A DNA stretch of 64,000 nucleotides from Rhodococcus tukisamuensis NBRC 100609 (GTDB lineage: Bacteria > Actinomycetota > Actinomycetes > Mycobacteriales > Mycobacteriaceae). Positions 54,564-64,000 of the stretch are shown one piece after another. The stretch is from assembly GCF_001894985.1 (NCBI RefSeq), contig NZ_BCXG01000008.1:1-64000 (forward strand), given 5' to 3'. The notes under the pieces are model-generated. The model saw only the letters and a program-made list of their open reading frames with translations, had not been told where the DNA came from and ran no database searches. Each line of letters begins with the position of its first letter. Within the stretch, counting starts at the first letter, position 1. Made by a program: the position numbers and the translations under genes.

Positions 54564-55781
54564 TCAGGGTGACTGACCGCTGTCACCGGGCGGCGGGTGA
54601 AGGTGTGTGAAGGGTCCGGCCAGTTCGTCGACCCAGTCCTGCCGGGCGCCGAGCACCCGATGGTGGACGGGCGCCGACCGGTTCAGTTCCCGCGCCAGCA
54701 GCACCTGGAGTCGGTCGAGGGTCATCGGCGAGGTCGCGGCGGCCGCGATCACGTCGTCGAGGCCGGTCCGCACGAAGTCGTCGAATCCGGGCAGCGGGAC
54801 GACGATTCGCGGTACGCCGGCGCTGTCGACGATCCACAGCGGCGCCGTGCCCGCGGCGGCGACCCGGTCGAGCAGGTCTTCGATCTCGTCGAGCACCTGG
54901 ACGGCCGTCGCGGGGTCGTTCACCGCGGGCGAGAGGGCTCGCAGCGCGATGTCGGCCAACAACCGGAGGGCGAGCAGCGGGTCCTGGACGAATGTTCGCT
55001 CCTGGCCACAGGTCAGCGTGTCGAGAACCGTGCCATCCGGCAGGTCGGCGCCGTGGACATCCGCGACGGGTGCTCCGCGCTGCAGGGTGGTGCCGGGGAG
55101 CCCGCGCAGCACGATCACCGCGTTCGCGGCCCGGGCGGCGACCAGGAGCCGGTCGACATCGATCTCCTGCACCACGCTCGGCGGGTGCGGCCAGGTGACC
55201 GTCGTGCGCAGCGGCGGCAGCGTAGTCGGCGGCGTGACGGGTTCTCCGGTGGTCTCGGGGTAGAGAGTGGCGAGGACCGTCCGGCCGCGGTCCGCGATGG
55301 AGCCCAGGGCCGGGGCCAGTTGGATCGCGGCGAAGGCACGGAGCTGGAGTGTTCGCAGCAGCGCGAGCATCACGAGCAGCAGCAGAAAGGTGATGACGGG
55401 CAGGATCACCGAAACCTCGGTCTTGGTGCCGATTGCGAGGGCCGTAGTGATGGCGAAGACGGCCAGGCCGAGGGCGAAGGCGAAGGTCCGCCAGACGATC
55501 GGGTCGTCCCGGAACAGCGTCAGGCGTGGTGTGAACGTGGTGGCGGCCCACTGCACCACCAGGAAGAGCAGCGAGAAGATCACGGCGACCGCGCCCAGCA
55601 GCCCCAGGCCGAAGGTGATCAACAGGTCGGTGACCTGCCGGGCGGGCACGGTGGGCCCACCTGTCACGGTCGGCATGACGAGACCGAGCCCCAGGCCGGC
55701 CAGGACCGACAGCAGCTGGGCGAGTCCGGCGCGCAGGCGTCGTCTGTGGCGGCGGAAGACCTGGCCGACGGGGGTGGGCAC
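54564..55781 (-). CDS. DUF2254 membrane protein
   Basis: A 405-aa protein with four predicted helices in the first 165 residues and a cytosolic C-terminal domain. LLRLLADIALRALSPAVNDPATAVQVLDEIEDLL is the DUF2254 signature. Function unknown. Its GTG start lies 14 bp after the sulfatase stop, so the two genes form an operon; both lie between the duplicated tRNA-Lys cassettes. Confidence 0.85.
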   Translation of the reverse strand: MPTPVGQVFRRHRRRLRAGLAQLLSVLAGLGLGLVMPTVTGGPTVPARQVTDLLITFGLGLLGAVAVIFSLLFLVVQWAATTFTPRLTLFRDDPIVWRTFAFALGLAVFAITTALAIGTKTEVSVILPVITFLLLLVMLALLRTLQLRAFAAIQLAPALGSIADRGRTVLATLYPETTGEPVTPPTTLPPLRTTVTWPHPPSVVQEIDVDRLLVAARAANAVIVLRGLPGTTLQRGAPVADVHGADLPDGTVLDTLTCGQERTFVQDPLLALRLLADIALRALSPAVNDPATAVQVLDEIEDLLDRVAAAGTAPLWIVDSAGVPRIVVPLPGFDDFVRTGLDDVIAAAATSPMTLDRLQVLLARELNRSAPVHHRVLGARQDWVDELAGPFTHLHPPPGDSGQSP

Positions 55782-55795
55782 CGGTCACTCGCCCG

Positions 55796-58159
<2,364 letters not shown>

Positions 58160-58276
58160 GGCTGCTCACATTCCGTTGGCATGCATCGGAACGCCGTTCG
58201 GCGCCTGTAGTGGCCTCAGGGTAATCGCTGCTCGTGCACCGCCGGAGCGAATCGGCCGGGTGGACGCAGAAACACG

Positions 58277-58311
58277 AAGTCCCCCCTGATCGCGAAGATC
58301 AGGGGGGACTT
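58277..58311 (-). terminator. Terminator of tRNA-Lys copy 2
   Basis: A 15-bp stem AAGTCCCCCCTGATC with its complement and loop GCGAA. Compared with copy 1, changes on one arm are matched on the other, so pairing is kept. Confidence 0.8.
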
Positions 58312-58316
58312 TCGGG

Positions 58317-58389
58317 TGCGCCCACAGGGACTCGAACCCCGGACCCAGTGATTAAGAGTCACTTGCTCTACCAACTGAGCTATAGGCGC
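58317..58389 (-). tRNA. tRNA-Lys (CUU), copy 2
   Basis: Identical in all 73 positions to the copy at 54382-54454, anticodon CUU. Confidence 0.95.
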
Positions 58390-58654
58390 ATCGCCACTCG
58401 ACCGGGTCAGACCCGCTCGCTGCGACGTGGAGAACATTAGACGAGCGCCTCGATCGAATGCAAATCTGCACGGTTATCGCAGGTCAGGTAACGCTTCGGG
58501 GGATCGCTGCGATTGAAATACGAACGTGACCGGTTGCACCGAGTCGTTGTTGGCTCGTCCAGCTAACTGCTGGCATCATGGCAGTTCGGCAGGTCCGCAC
58601 AGGTGACGAGCGTTTTCTCGACGTCGGTGGTGGTCTACAAGCAGGAGAAGTGGG

Positions 58655-59863
58655 GTGGAGATGGTGCGGGTCTCGCTGAGCGCGTGGGCGCTGGGGGCGG
58701 CGGCAATGGCACTGGTGGTCACGGGGTGCACGGTCCCCTCGGGCGGTACCGCGGAGGCGGCCCCGACCAAGGTGGCGATCGACCTGAACCCCGTCACGGA
58801 GATGGTCAAGCCCAAGCTCACCGCGGTGGTCGCGGACGGTGCCATCGGGCACTCGCCGGCCGACCCGGTCGCGGTCCGGGTGACCGACGGGCTGCTGTCC
58901 GCGGTCACGCTGACCGACGCCGCGGGCACCGCGGTGCCGGGCGCGGTCGCCGCGGACGGGCTGTCCTGGATGAACACCGCGCCGCTCGCGTACAACGGGC
59001 GGTACCGGATCACGGCCGATGCCTTCGGTCTCGGCGGCGAGACGACCATGACGTCGGAGTTCACCACGAGTTCGCCCGGCAACCTCACCAAGCCGTACGT
59101 GCTGCCCGGTCAGGGTGACGTCGTCGGCATCGGCCAGCCCGTCGCCGTGCAGTTCGACGAGAACGTCCCGGACCGGCTGGCGGCCCAGTCTGCGATCAAG
59201 GTCACAACGGACCCGCCCGTCGAGGGCGCCTTCTACTGGGTGAACAACCGCGAGGTGCGCTGGCGGCCCGAGAACTACTGGGCGCCCGGCACCACCGTCA
59301 CGGTCGACGTGAACGTCTTCGGCAAGGACCTCGGCGGCGGCCTGTTCGGTCAGGTCGACGAGCACTCGCAGTTCAAGATCGGTGACGCGATGATCGCGAC
59401 CGCCGACGACAGCACCAAGCAGGTCACCTTCGAGCGCAACGGCGAGGTGGTGATGACGATGCCGACCTCGATGGGCAAGGACAGCACGCCGACCGACAAC
59501 GGCGTCTACATCATCGGGGACCGGTTCTCGCACCTGGTGATGGACTCGTCCACGTACGGCGTCCCGGTGAACTCGCCGCAGGGCTACAAGACGCCCGTCG
59601 ACTGGGCGACCCGAATGTCGTACAGCGGCATCTTCTTCCACTCCGCGCCGTGGTCGGTGGGGGACCAGGGGTCCTACAACGTCAGCCATGGTTGCCTGAA
59701 TCTGAGTCCCGCCAACGCGAAGTGGGTGTTCGACAACACCAAGCGCGGCGACATCACGATCGTGAAGAACACCCTCGGCGGCACGCTGTCGGGGACGGAC
59801 GGACTCGGCGACTGGAACGTGCCGTGGGCCACCTGGAAGGCCGGTAACGCCGGCAACGCCTGA
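58655..59863 (+). CDS. L,D-transpeptidase lipoprotein (LdtMt2-like)
   Basis: Forms 3-3 cross-links in peptidoglycan outside the membrane. The 402-aa protein has a signal with lipobox VVTGC, two Ig-like domains (about 45-150 and 150-250) and a YkuD catalytic domain whose active site reads [18 protein letters not shown] (His and Cys). Overall layout and [16 protein letters not shown]-like segments match M. tuberculosis LdtMt2 (Rv2518c). GTG 58655 has AGGAG at seven bases; ATG 58661 is possible. Lies near tRNA-His and orn. Confidence 0.93.
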   Translation: MEMVRVSLSAWALGAAAMALVVTGCTVPSGGTAEAAPTKVAIDLNPVTEMVKPKLTAVVADGAIGHSPADPVAVRVTDGLLSAVTLTDAAGTAVPGAVAADGLSWMNTAPLAYNGRYRITADAFGLGGETTMTSEFTTSSPGNLTKPYVLPGQGDVVGIGQPVAVQFDENVPDRLAAQSAIKVTTDPPVEGAFYWVNNREVRWRPENYWAPGTTVTVDVNVFGKDLGGGLFGQVDEHSQFKIGDAMIATADDSTKQVTFERNGEVVMTMPTSMGKDSTPTDNGVYIIGDRFSHLVMDSSTYGVPVNSPQGYKTPVDWATRMSYSGIFFHSAPWSVGDQGSYNVSHGCLNLSPANAKWVFDNTKRGDITIVKNTLGGTLSGTDGLGDWNVPWATWKAGNAGNA

Positions 59864-59908
59864 CCGGTACGCCCGGCCTCTCCGCGGAGATCCGGGTCCG
59901 CCTCGACT

Positions 59909-59959
59909 GACCGAATGCGTCATTCGTTCACTTCAAGTGAACGAATGACGCATTCGGTC
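59909..59959. repeat. 51-bp palindrome, copy 2
   Basis: Perfect 25-bp arms beginning GACCGAATGCGTCATTCG around a single central C. It has the same length and outer sequence as the palindrome at 27119-27169. It lies 46 bases after the L,D-transpeptidase stop and may serve as its terminator. Confidence 0.85.
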
Positions 59960-60003
59960 GTTCGGGGGTGGTTGTCGCGGGGTGGCCGGCTTGGCCGGAA
60001 ACG

Positions 60004-60039
60004 AGAGAAGGCCCCCGACCGAAATCGGGGGCCTTCTCT
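60004..60039 (-). terminator. Terminator of tRNA-His
   Basis: A 15-bp stem AGAGAAGGCCCCCGA with its complement, loop CCGAAA, just beyond the 3' end of tRNA-His. Confidence 0.75.
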
Positions 60040-60042
60040 TCG

Positions 60043-60116
60043 GGTGACTGACGGGACTCGAACCCGCGACAGCCAGGATCACAACCTGGTGCTCTACCAA
60101 CTGAACTACAGTCACC
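60043..60116 (-). tRNA. tRNA-His (GUG)
   Basis: Minus-strand tRNA of 74 nt including the extra 5' G typical of histidine tRNAs. Anticodon stem-loop CCAGGTTGTGATCCTGG with anticodon GUG; T-arm GCGGGTTCGAGTCCCGT. Lies next to orn as in mycobacteria. Confidence 0.94.
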
Positions 60117-60204
60117 ATAACTTCCACGGCTTCGCCCTCTCGGGCTGTTCCGCAGCAGCGAGAACGATATTAGCCTGACTCCCCGCCGGAAAGCCAATCG
60201 GTTT

Positions 60205-60813
60205 CTACTCGGCTTCGAGAACCTTGACGATTTCGGCAATCTCGCTGGTGGAGGGGCCGGGGTCGGCGACGAACGCGGTCTGGCGGTAGTACTTCAGTTC
60301 GCGGATCGACTCCTTGATGTCCGCGAGGGCCCGGTGCGAGAGGCCCTTCTCGGGCTGGCCGAAGTAGATCCGGGGGTACCAGCGCCGGCACAGCTCCTTG
60401 ATGGAGCTGACGTCGATCATCCGGTAGTGGAGGTAGTCGTCGAGCAGCGGCATGTCCCGGGTGATGAAGCCGCGGTCGGTGGCGATCGAGTTGCCCGCCA
60501 GCGGTGCCGTGCCCGCGTTCGGGATGTGCTCCTTGATGTAGGCGAGGACCCGCTCCTCGGCCTCGGCCAGGGTGACGGTGGAGGCGCGCACCTCCTCGGT
60601 GAGGCCGGAGCGCGCGTGCATCTCCTTGACCACGTCGGGCATTTCGGCGAGCGCGGCGTCGTCGGCGTGGATGACGATGTCCACTCCCTCGCCCAGCACG
60701 TTGAGCTCGCTGTCGGTGACCAGCGCGGCCACCTCGATGAGCTTGTCGGAGCCGAGCCGCAGTCCGGTCATTTCACAGTCGATCCACACGAGTTTGTCCT
60801 GCACTGGGTCCAC
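60205..60813 (-). CDS. orn: Oligoribonuclease
   Basis: Degrades 2-5-nt RNA fragments and pGpG. The 202-aa DEDDh exonuclease shows WIDCEMTGL (Asp, Glu), [11 protein letters not shown] (Asp), [17 protein letters not shown] and [13 protein letters not shown] (His, Asp). Three in-frame GTG codons (60804, 60813, 60822) could be the start. I give 60813, but 60822 has a GAGAA site and 60804 would begin [12 protein letters not shown] like many relatives. Divergent from the DUF853 ATPase. Confidence 0.95.
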   Translation of the reverse strand: MDPVQDKLVWIDCEMTGLRLGSDKLIEVAALVTDSELNVLGEGVDIVIHADDAALAEMPDVVKEMHARSGLTEEVRASTVTLAEAEERVLAYIKEHIPNAGTAPLAGNSIATDRGFITRDMPLLDDYLHYRMIDVSSIKELCRRWYPRIYFGQPEKGLSHRALADIKESIRELKYYRQTAFVADPGPSTSEIAEIVKVLEAE

Positions 60814-60889
60814 AGTAGTCACGGGGTTCTCGGGATAGGGTCCCGGTGGACACATTCGACGCGTTGCAGTGCCGACCAGGAGGACGTGA

Positions 60890-62740
60890 ATGACGGTGGA
60901 TCCGACCGCATCCGGAGCATCCGAGCCGAAGCCCGACCAGGTTTCGCTGGCGGAGAGGGCGAAAGCGGCGCAGGCCGCGGCCGAAGAGGCTGCCCGGGTG
61001 GCGGCGGAGGCGGCGGCCGCAGCCGCGGCGGCCCTGCGTGAGGCGGAGGCCGCGGCGCAGCAGGCAGGGCCGCCGCCGGTCGAGACCCCGGCTCCCGCCG
61101 AAACCAGCACGGCTCCGGCCGAATCCGTTCCCGCGCCCGCCGAATCCGCCGGCGGGTCCGTCGCGGGTGGCTCGGCTCCGGCGTCGTCGACCTCGGCCGC
61201 CCAGGAGATCGCCGCCGGTTACGCCTTCGCCGGTGCCGCGCTCGAGCTCGGCACCGTGATGGTGGACGGCGTCGTCGATCCCACTGCGCGAGTGCGGATC
61301 CCGCTGGCCACCCTGAACCGGCACGGCCTGGTGGCCGGTGCGACCGGCACCGGCAAGACCAAGACGTTGCAGGGCATCTGCGAGCAGCTCTCGGCCGCGG
61401 GCGTGCCGGTGGTGATGGCGGACGTCAAGGGCGACGTGTCAGGGCTGTCCGCACCCGGCGAGGCGGGGGAGAAGATCGCCGCCCGTGCGGCGTCGACCGG
61501 CGTCGCGGACTGGGCACCCACCGCGTTCCCCACCGAGTTCCTCTCGCTCGGCACCGGCGGGATCGGCGTCCCCGTCCGCGCCACCATCACCAGCTTCGGT
61601 CCGATCCTGCTGAGCAAGGTGCTGGGGCTCAACGCCACCCAGGAGTCGACTCTCGGGCTGATCTTCCACTGGGCCGACACCCAGGGCCTGGCCCTGCTCG
61701 ACCTCAAGGACCTGCGTTCGGTCATCGCGCACCTGACCTCCGACGAGGGCAAGGCCGACCTGAAGGGGATCGGCGGCGTGTCCTCGGCAACGGCGGGGGT
61801 GATCCTGCGGGCCCTGGTCAACCTGGAGGCGGACGGCGGTGACACCTTCTTCGGCGAGCCCGAGTTCGAGACCGAGGACCTCCTGCGGGTCGGGCCGGAC
61901 GGCAAGGGCGTCGTCACGCTCTTCGAGTTGGGCGCGCAGGCGGCCCGGCCGGTGATGTTCTCCACCTTCCTGATGTGGGTGCTCGCGGACCTGTTCCAGA
62001 CGCTGCCCGAGGTCGGCGACGTGGACAAACCCAAGCTGGTGTTCATCTTCGACGAGGCGCACCTGCTGTTCGCGGACGCGTCGAAGGCGTTCCTGCAGCA
62101 GGTCGAGCAGACCGTCAAGCTGATCCGCTCCAAGGGCGTCGGCGTGTTCTTCTGCACGCAGCTGCCCACCGACGTGCCCAACAACGTGCTCTCGCAGCTC
62201 GGGGCCCGGATCCAGCACGCGCTGCGCGCGTTCACCCCGGACGACCAGAAGGCACTCAACAAGACCGTCCGGACGTACCCGAAGACCGCGCACTACGACC
62301 TGGAGAAGGCGCTGACCTCGCTGGGCACCGGCGAGGCCGTGGTGACCGTGCTCTCGGAGAAGGGCGCACCGACGCCGGTCGCGTGGGCGATGATCCCGCC
62401 GCCGCGGTCGCTGATGGACACCGTGGGCGAGCCCGCCATCCGGGCCGCCGCCGCGGCCAGCCCGCTGAACGCGAAGTACGGGCAGACCGTCGACCGCGAG
62501 TCGGCCTACGAGCGGCTCACGGCCAAGGTCTCCGGCGCGCCGAACGCGGACGGCCTGGACCTGCCGCCGCTGCTGCCGGACCTGCCGGACCTGCCGCCCC
62601 CGCCGCCGGACGAGCCCAGCGCGGTCGAGCGGATCATGGAGAATGCCGCGGTCAAGAGCTTCCTGCGGTCCGCGGCCACCGTCGCCGGCCGGGAAATCTC
62701 GCGGTCCATCTTCGGCACCGGCCGCCGCCGCAAGCGCTGA
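60890..62740 (+). CDS. DUF853/HerA-type ATPase
   Basis: A 616-aa ATPase with an Ala/Glu-rich N-terminal coiled coil (first 60 residues), a Pro/Ala linker, Walker [31 protein letters not shown], Walker [13 protein letters not shown] and [33 protein letters not shown]. These are the signatures of the DUF853 family related to HerA/FtsK translocases. It matches Rv2510c next to orn. The cellular role is unknown; DNA pumping is a guess from the fold. ATG follows AGGAGG. Confidence 0.88.
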   Translation: MTVDPTASGASEPKPDQVSLAERAKAAQAAAEEAARVAAEAAAAAAAALREAEAAAQQAGPPPVETPAPAETSTAPAESVPAPAESAGGSVAGGSAPASSTSAAQEIAAGYAFAGAALELGTVMVDGVVDPTARVRIPLATLNRHGLVAGATGTGKTKTLQGICEQLSAAGVPVVMADVKGDVSGLSAPGEAGEKIAARAASTGVADWAPTAFPTEFLSLGTGGIGVPVRATITSFGPILLSKVLGLNATQESTLGLIFHWADTQGLALLDLKDLRSVIAHLTSDEGKADLKGIGGVSSATAGVILRALVNLEADGGDTFFGEPEFETEDLLRVGPDGKGVVTLFELGAQAARPVMFSTFLMWVLADLFQTLPEVGDVDKPKLVFIFDEAHLLFADASKAFLQQVEQTVKLIRSKGVGVFFCTQLPTDVPNNVLSQLGARIQHALRAFTPDDQKALNKTVRTYPKTAHYDLEKALTSLGTGEAVVTVLSEKGAPTPVAWAMIPPPRSLMDTVGEPAIRAAAAASPLNAKYGQTVDRESAYERLTAKVSGAPNADGLDLPPLLPDLPDLPPPPPDEPSAVERIMENAAVKSFLRSAATVAGREISRSIFGTGRRRKR

Positions 62741-62760
62741 CGCACGAGCGGCGGAGCCGC

Positions 62761-64000
62761 CTAGACCGGAGGGAGCAGGCGGGGGACCACCTTGCCCGCG
62801 GGGTTGCGGGGCAGTTCGTCGAGGAAGACCACCTCGCGGGGCACACAGAAGCGGGCCAGGTGGGCCTTCACGTGGGTGCGGATGCCGTCCTCGCTGAGCG
62901 TCTCGCCGTCGGCGTCCCCGCTGCGCACCACGTAGGCGACCAGGCGGGCGCCGAACTCGGGGTCCTCGGCGCCGACCACCGCGTTCTCCAGCACCCCGGG
63001 CAGCAGGCTGAGCAGGTCCTCGACCTCGCGCGGGTAGACGTTCTCGCCGCCGGAGACGATCATGTCGTCGCTGCGCCCGTCCAGGAACAGCAGGCCGTCC
63101 GCATCGAAGTGGCCGAGGTCGCCGGTGGACATCAGGCCGTCCCGGACCTCCTTCTCGCTGCCGTTGCGGGTGTAGCCCTCGAAGAGCATGCCGTTGCCGA
63201 CGAACACCCGGCCGACGGTGCCGCGGGGCACCTCGGCGCCGCGGTCGTCGAGGATCCGCAGCACCGTGCCGAGGGGGGGACGGCCGGCGGTGGTCGGGTG
63301 CGCGTCGAGCTCGTGGGGCTGCGCGATGGACGCCCAGCTCACCTCGGTCGAGCCGTAGAAGTTGTAGAGGACCGGGCCGAACACCTCGCGGGTCCGGTGC
63401 ACGACGCCGGTCGGGATGGCGGAGCCGCTGGCCGCGATCACCCGCAGCGTCGACAGGTCCGCCGCGCGCTCGCCCACGGGCAGGTCGGTGATGCGCTGGA
63501 GCATCGTCGGCACCACCCAGAGCACGCTGGCCCGGTGCTCGGCGACCAGCGCGACGGTGGCGGCGGGGTCGAAGCGCCGGCTGAGCACCATGGTCGAGCG
63601 CAGCGCGAGCGCGATCTGCACGGCGGCCAGGCCCCAGGTGTGGAAGATCGGCGACGCGACCACCGTCGTCTCCGCGCTGCGCAGCGGCAGCCGCGACAGC
63701 AGCGCCGACGCGGGCATCCAGCTGCGCGGTTCGGGTCGGTTGGCGCCCTTCGGGGTGCCGGTGGTGCCGGAGGTGAGGACGACGATCCGGCCGCGGCGCG
63801 GGCGGGCGGGCAGCCCGGATACGCCGCCGCGCCGGCCGTCCTCGAGGAGCCCGTCGAACCGCGCCCAGCCGTCGGCGCGGGTGTCGTCGGGGGCCGCGTC
63901 GGGGTCGTGGAAGACGGCGACCCGCAGCGTCGAATGGGGGATCAGCGCCGCGAACTCGGGGTCGACCAGCAGCCAGTCCAACTTCTGCTCGGCGGCGACC
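62761..64000 (-). CDS. Acyl-CoA synthetase (FadD-like), 5' end outside window
   Basis: ANL-superfamily adenylating enzyme, 413 codons visible and open to the right edge, so the N-terminal 100 or so residues are missing. Motifs: IVVLTSGTTGTPKGA (P-loop), YNFYGSTEVS, MSTGDLGHFDADGLLFLDGRSDDMIVSGGENVYP and the C-terminal catalytic Lys region RNPAGKVVPR. It activates a fatty or aromatic acid with CoA; the substrate cannot be told. Its end lies 20 bp from the convergent DUF853 gene. Confidence 0.92.
   Translation of the reverse strand, partial: VAAEQKLDWLLVDPEFAALIPHSTLRVAVFHDPDAAPDDTRADGWARFDGLLEDGRRGGVSGLPARPRRGRIVVLTSGTTGTPKGANRPEPRSWMPASALLSRLPLRSAETTVVASPIFHTWGLAAVQIALALRSTMVLSRRFDPAATVALVAEHRASVLWVVPTMLQRITDLPVGERAADLSTLRVIAASGSAIPTGVVHRTREVFGPVLYNFYGSTEVSWASIAQPHELDAHPTTAGRPPLGTVLRILDDRGAEVPRGTVGRVFVGNGMLFEGYTRNGSEKEVRDGLMSTGDLGHFDADGLLFLDGRSDDMIVSGGENVYPREVEDLLSLLPGVLENAVVGAEDPEFGARLVAYVVRSGDADGETLSEDGIRTHVKAHLARFCVPREVVFLDELPRNPAGKVVPRLLPPV

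Larger units (their letters stand above)
58273..58448 (-). repeat. tRNA-Lys cassette, copy 2
   Basis: Second copy of the terminator-tRNA-promoter cassette, same orientation as copy 1. The tRNA and 50 bases of its upstream region are identical apart from one T-to-A difference. Confidence 0.85.

Noticed and set aside
58449-58654. Riboswitch before the L,D-transpeptidase
   Set aside because: A small CCAGC/GCTGG hairpin is present, but I cannot match the region to the ydaO or any other known riboswitch core.

Overview
The window is chromosomal DNA of a high-GC, mycolic-acid-type actinobacterium, most likely Rhodococcus or a close relative in the Nocardiaceae. The evidence is a single-polypeptide type I fatty acid synthase with its own AcpS, the GlgE/GlgB/GlgP alpha-glucan set, the Mec-CysO-CysM cysteine pathway, the endonuclease NucS, an L,D-transpeptidase of the LdtMt2 type, and gene order that I recall from Mycobacterium tuberculosis. 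Coding density is high, and several genes look leaderless, with a TANNNT-like -10 box 6-7 nt before the start codon.

Bases 1-28.2 kb form a conserved core block. It runs: FKBP lipoprotein, adenylate cyclase, nucS, zinc-site protein, DivIVA-like protein, methylmalonyl-CoA epimerase, thiolase, thioredoxin/TPR protein, metallopeptidase-glgB-glgE (minus), glgP, dinG, pncA, pncB, clpS, DUF2017, P1 peptidase, mec-cysO-cysM, rhomboid, cyclic-nucleotide-phosphodiesterase-like MBL protein, rph, rdgB and two small membrane proteins. It matches the Rv1320c-Rv1343c order as I remember it, except that murI is missing between the rhomboid and MBL genes. Non-coding palindromic elements sit at 22.2-22.4 and 27.1-27.4 kb, the latter flanking a possible 33-residue small gene.

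Bases 28.4-32.2 kb are an accessory stretch: an MFS transporter, a membrane-anchored pentapeptide-repeat protein, a DHFR-family reductase and an acetyltransferase remnant. It ends at a tRNA-Leu gene.

Bases 32.3-64 kb form a second core block with inserts. It starts with fas-acpS behind a long regulatory region carrying two copies of a 14-bp palindrome. Then come a TetR gene, a drug-exporter-like ABC operon with a divergent TetR and a clear operator, a permease/membrane protein/dipeptidase operon, and bcp with a DUF3618 protein. A lipid/stress group follows (SRPBCC protein, iron-permease-like protein, fatty-acid desaturase, DUF6131 peptide, TetR, coiled-coil membrane protein) that appears to share one 18-bp operator motif. 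Next is a sulfatase-DUF2254 operon bracketed by two nearly identical tRNA-Lys cassettes, then the L,D-transpeptidase, tRNA-His, orn, a DUF853 ATPase and a truncated acyl-CoA ligase at the right edge.

No rRNA, CRISPR array, transposase or phage integrase was seen. The most unusual signals are non-coding: the 170-bp nested palindrome before mec, two 51-bp palindromes that differ by paired changes, the repeat-flanked small ORF, the duplicated tRNA-Lys cassette, and the operator candidates at fas, the ABC exporter and the desaturase locus.
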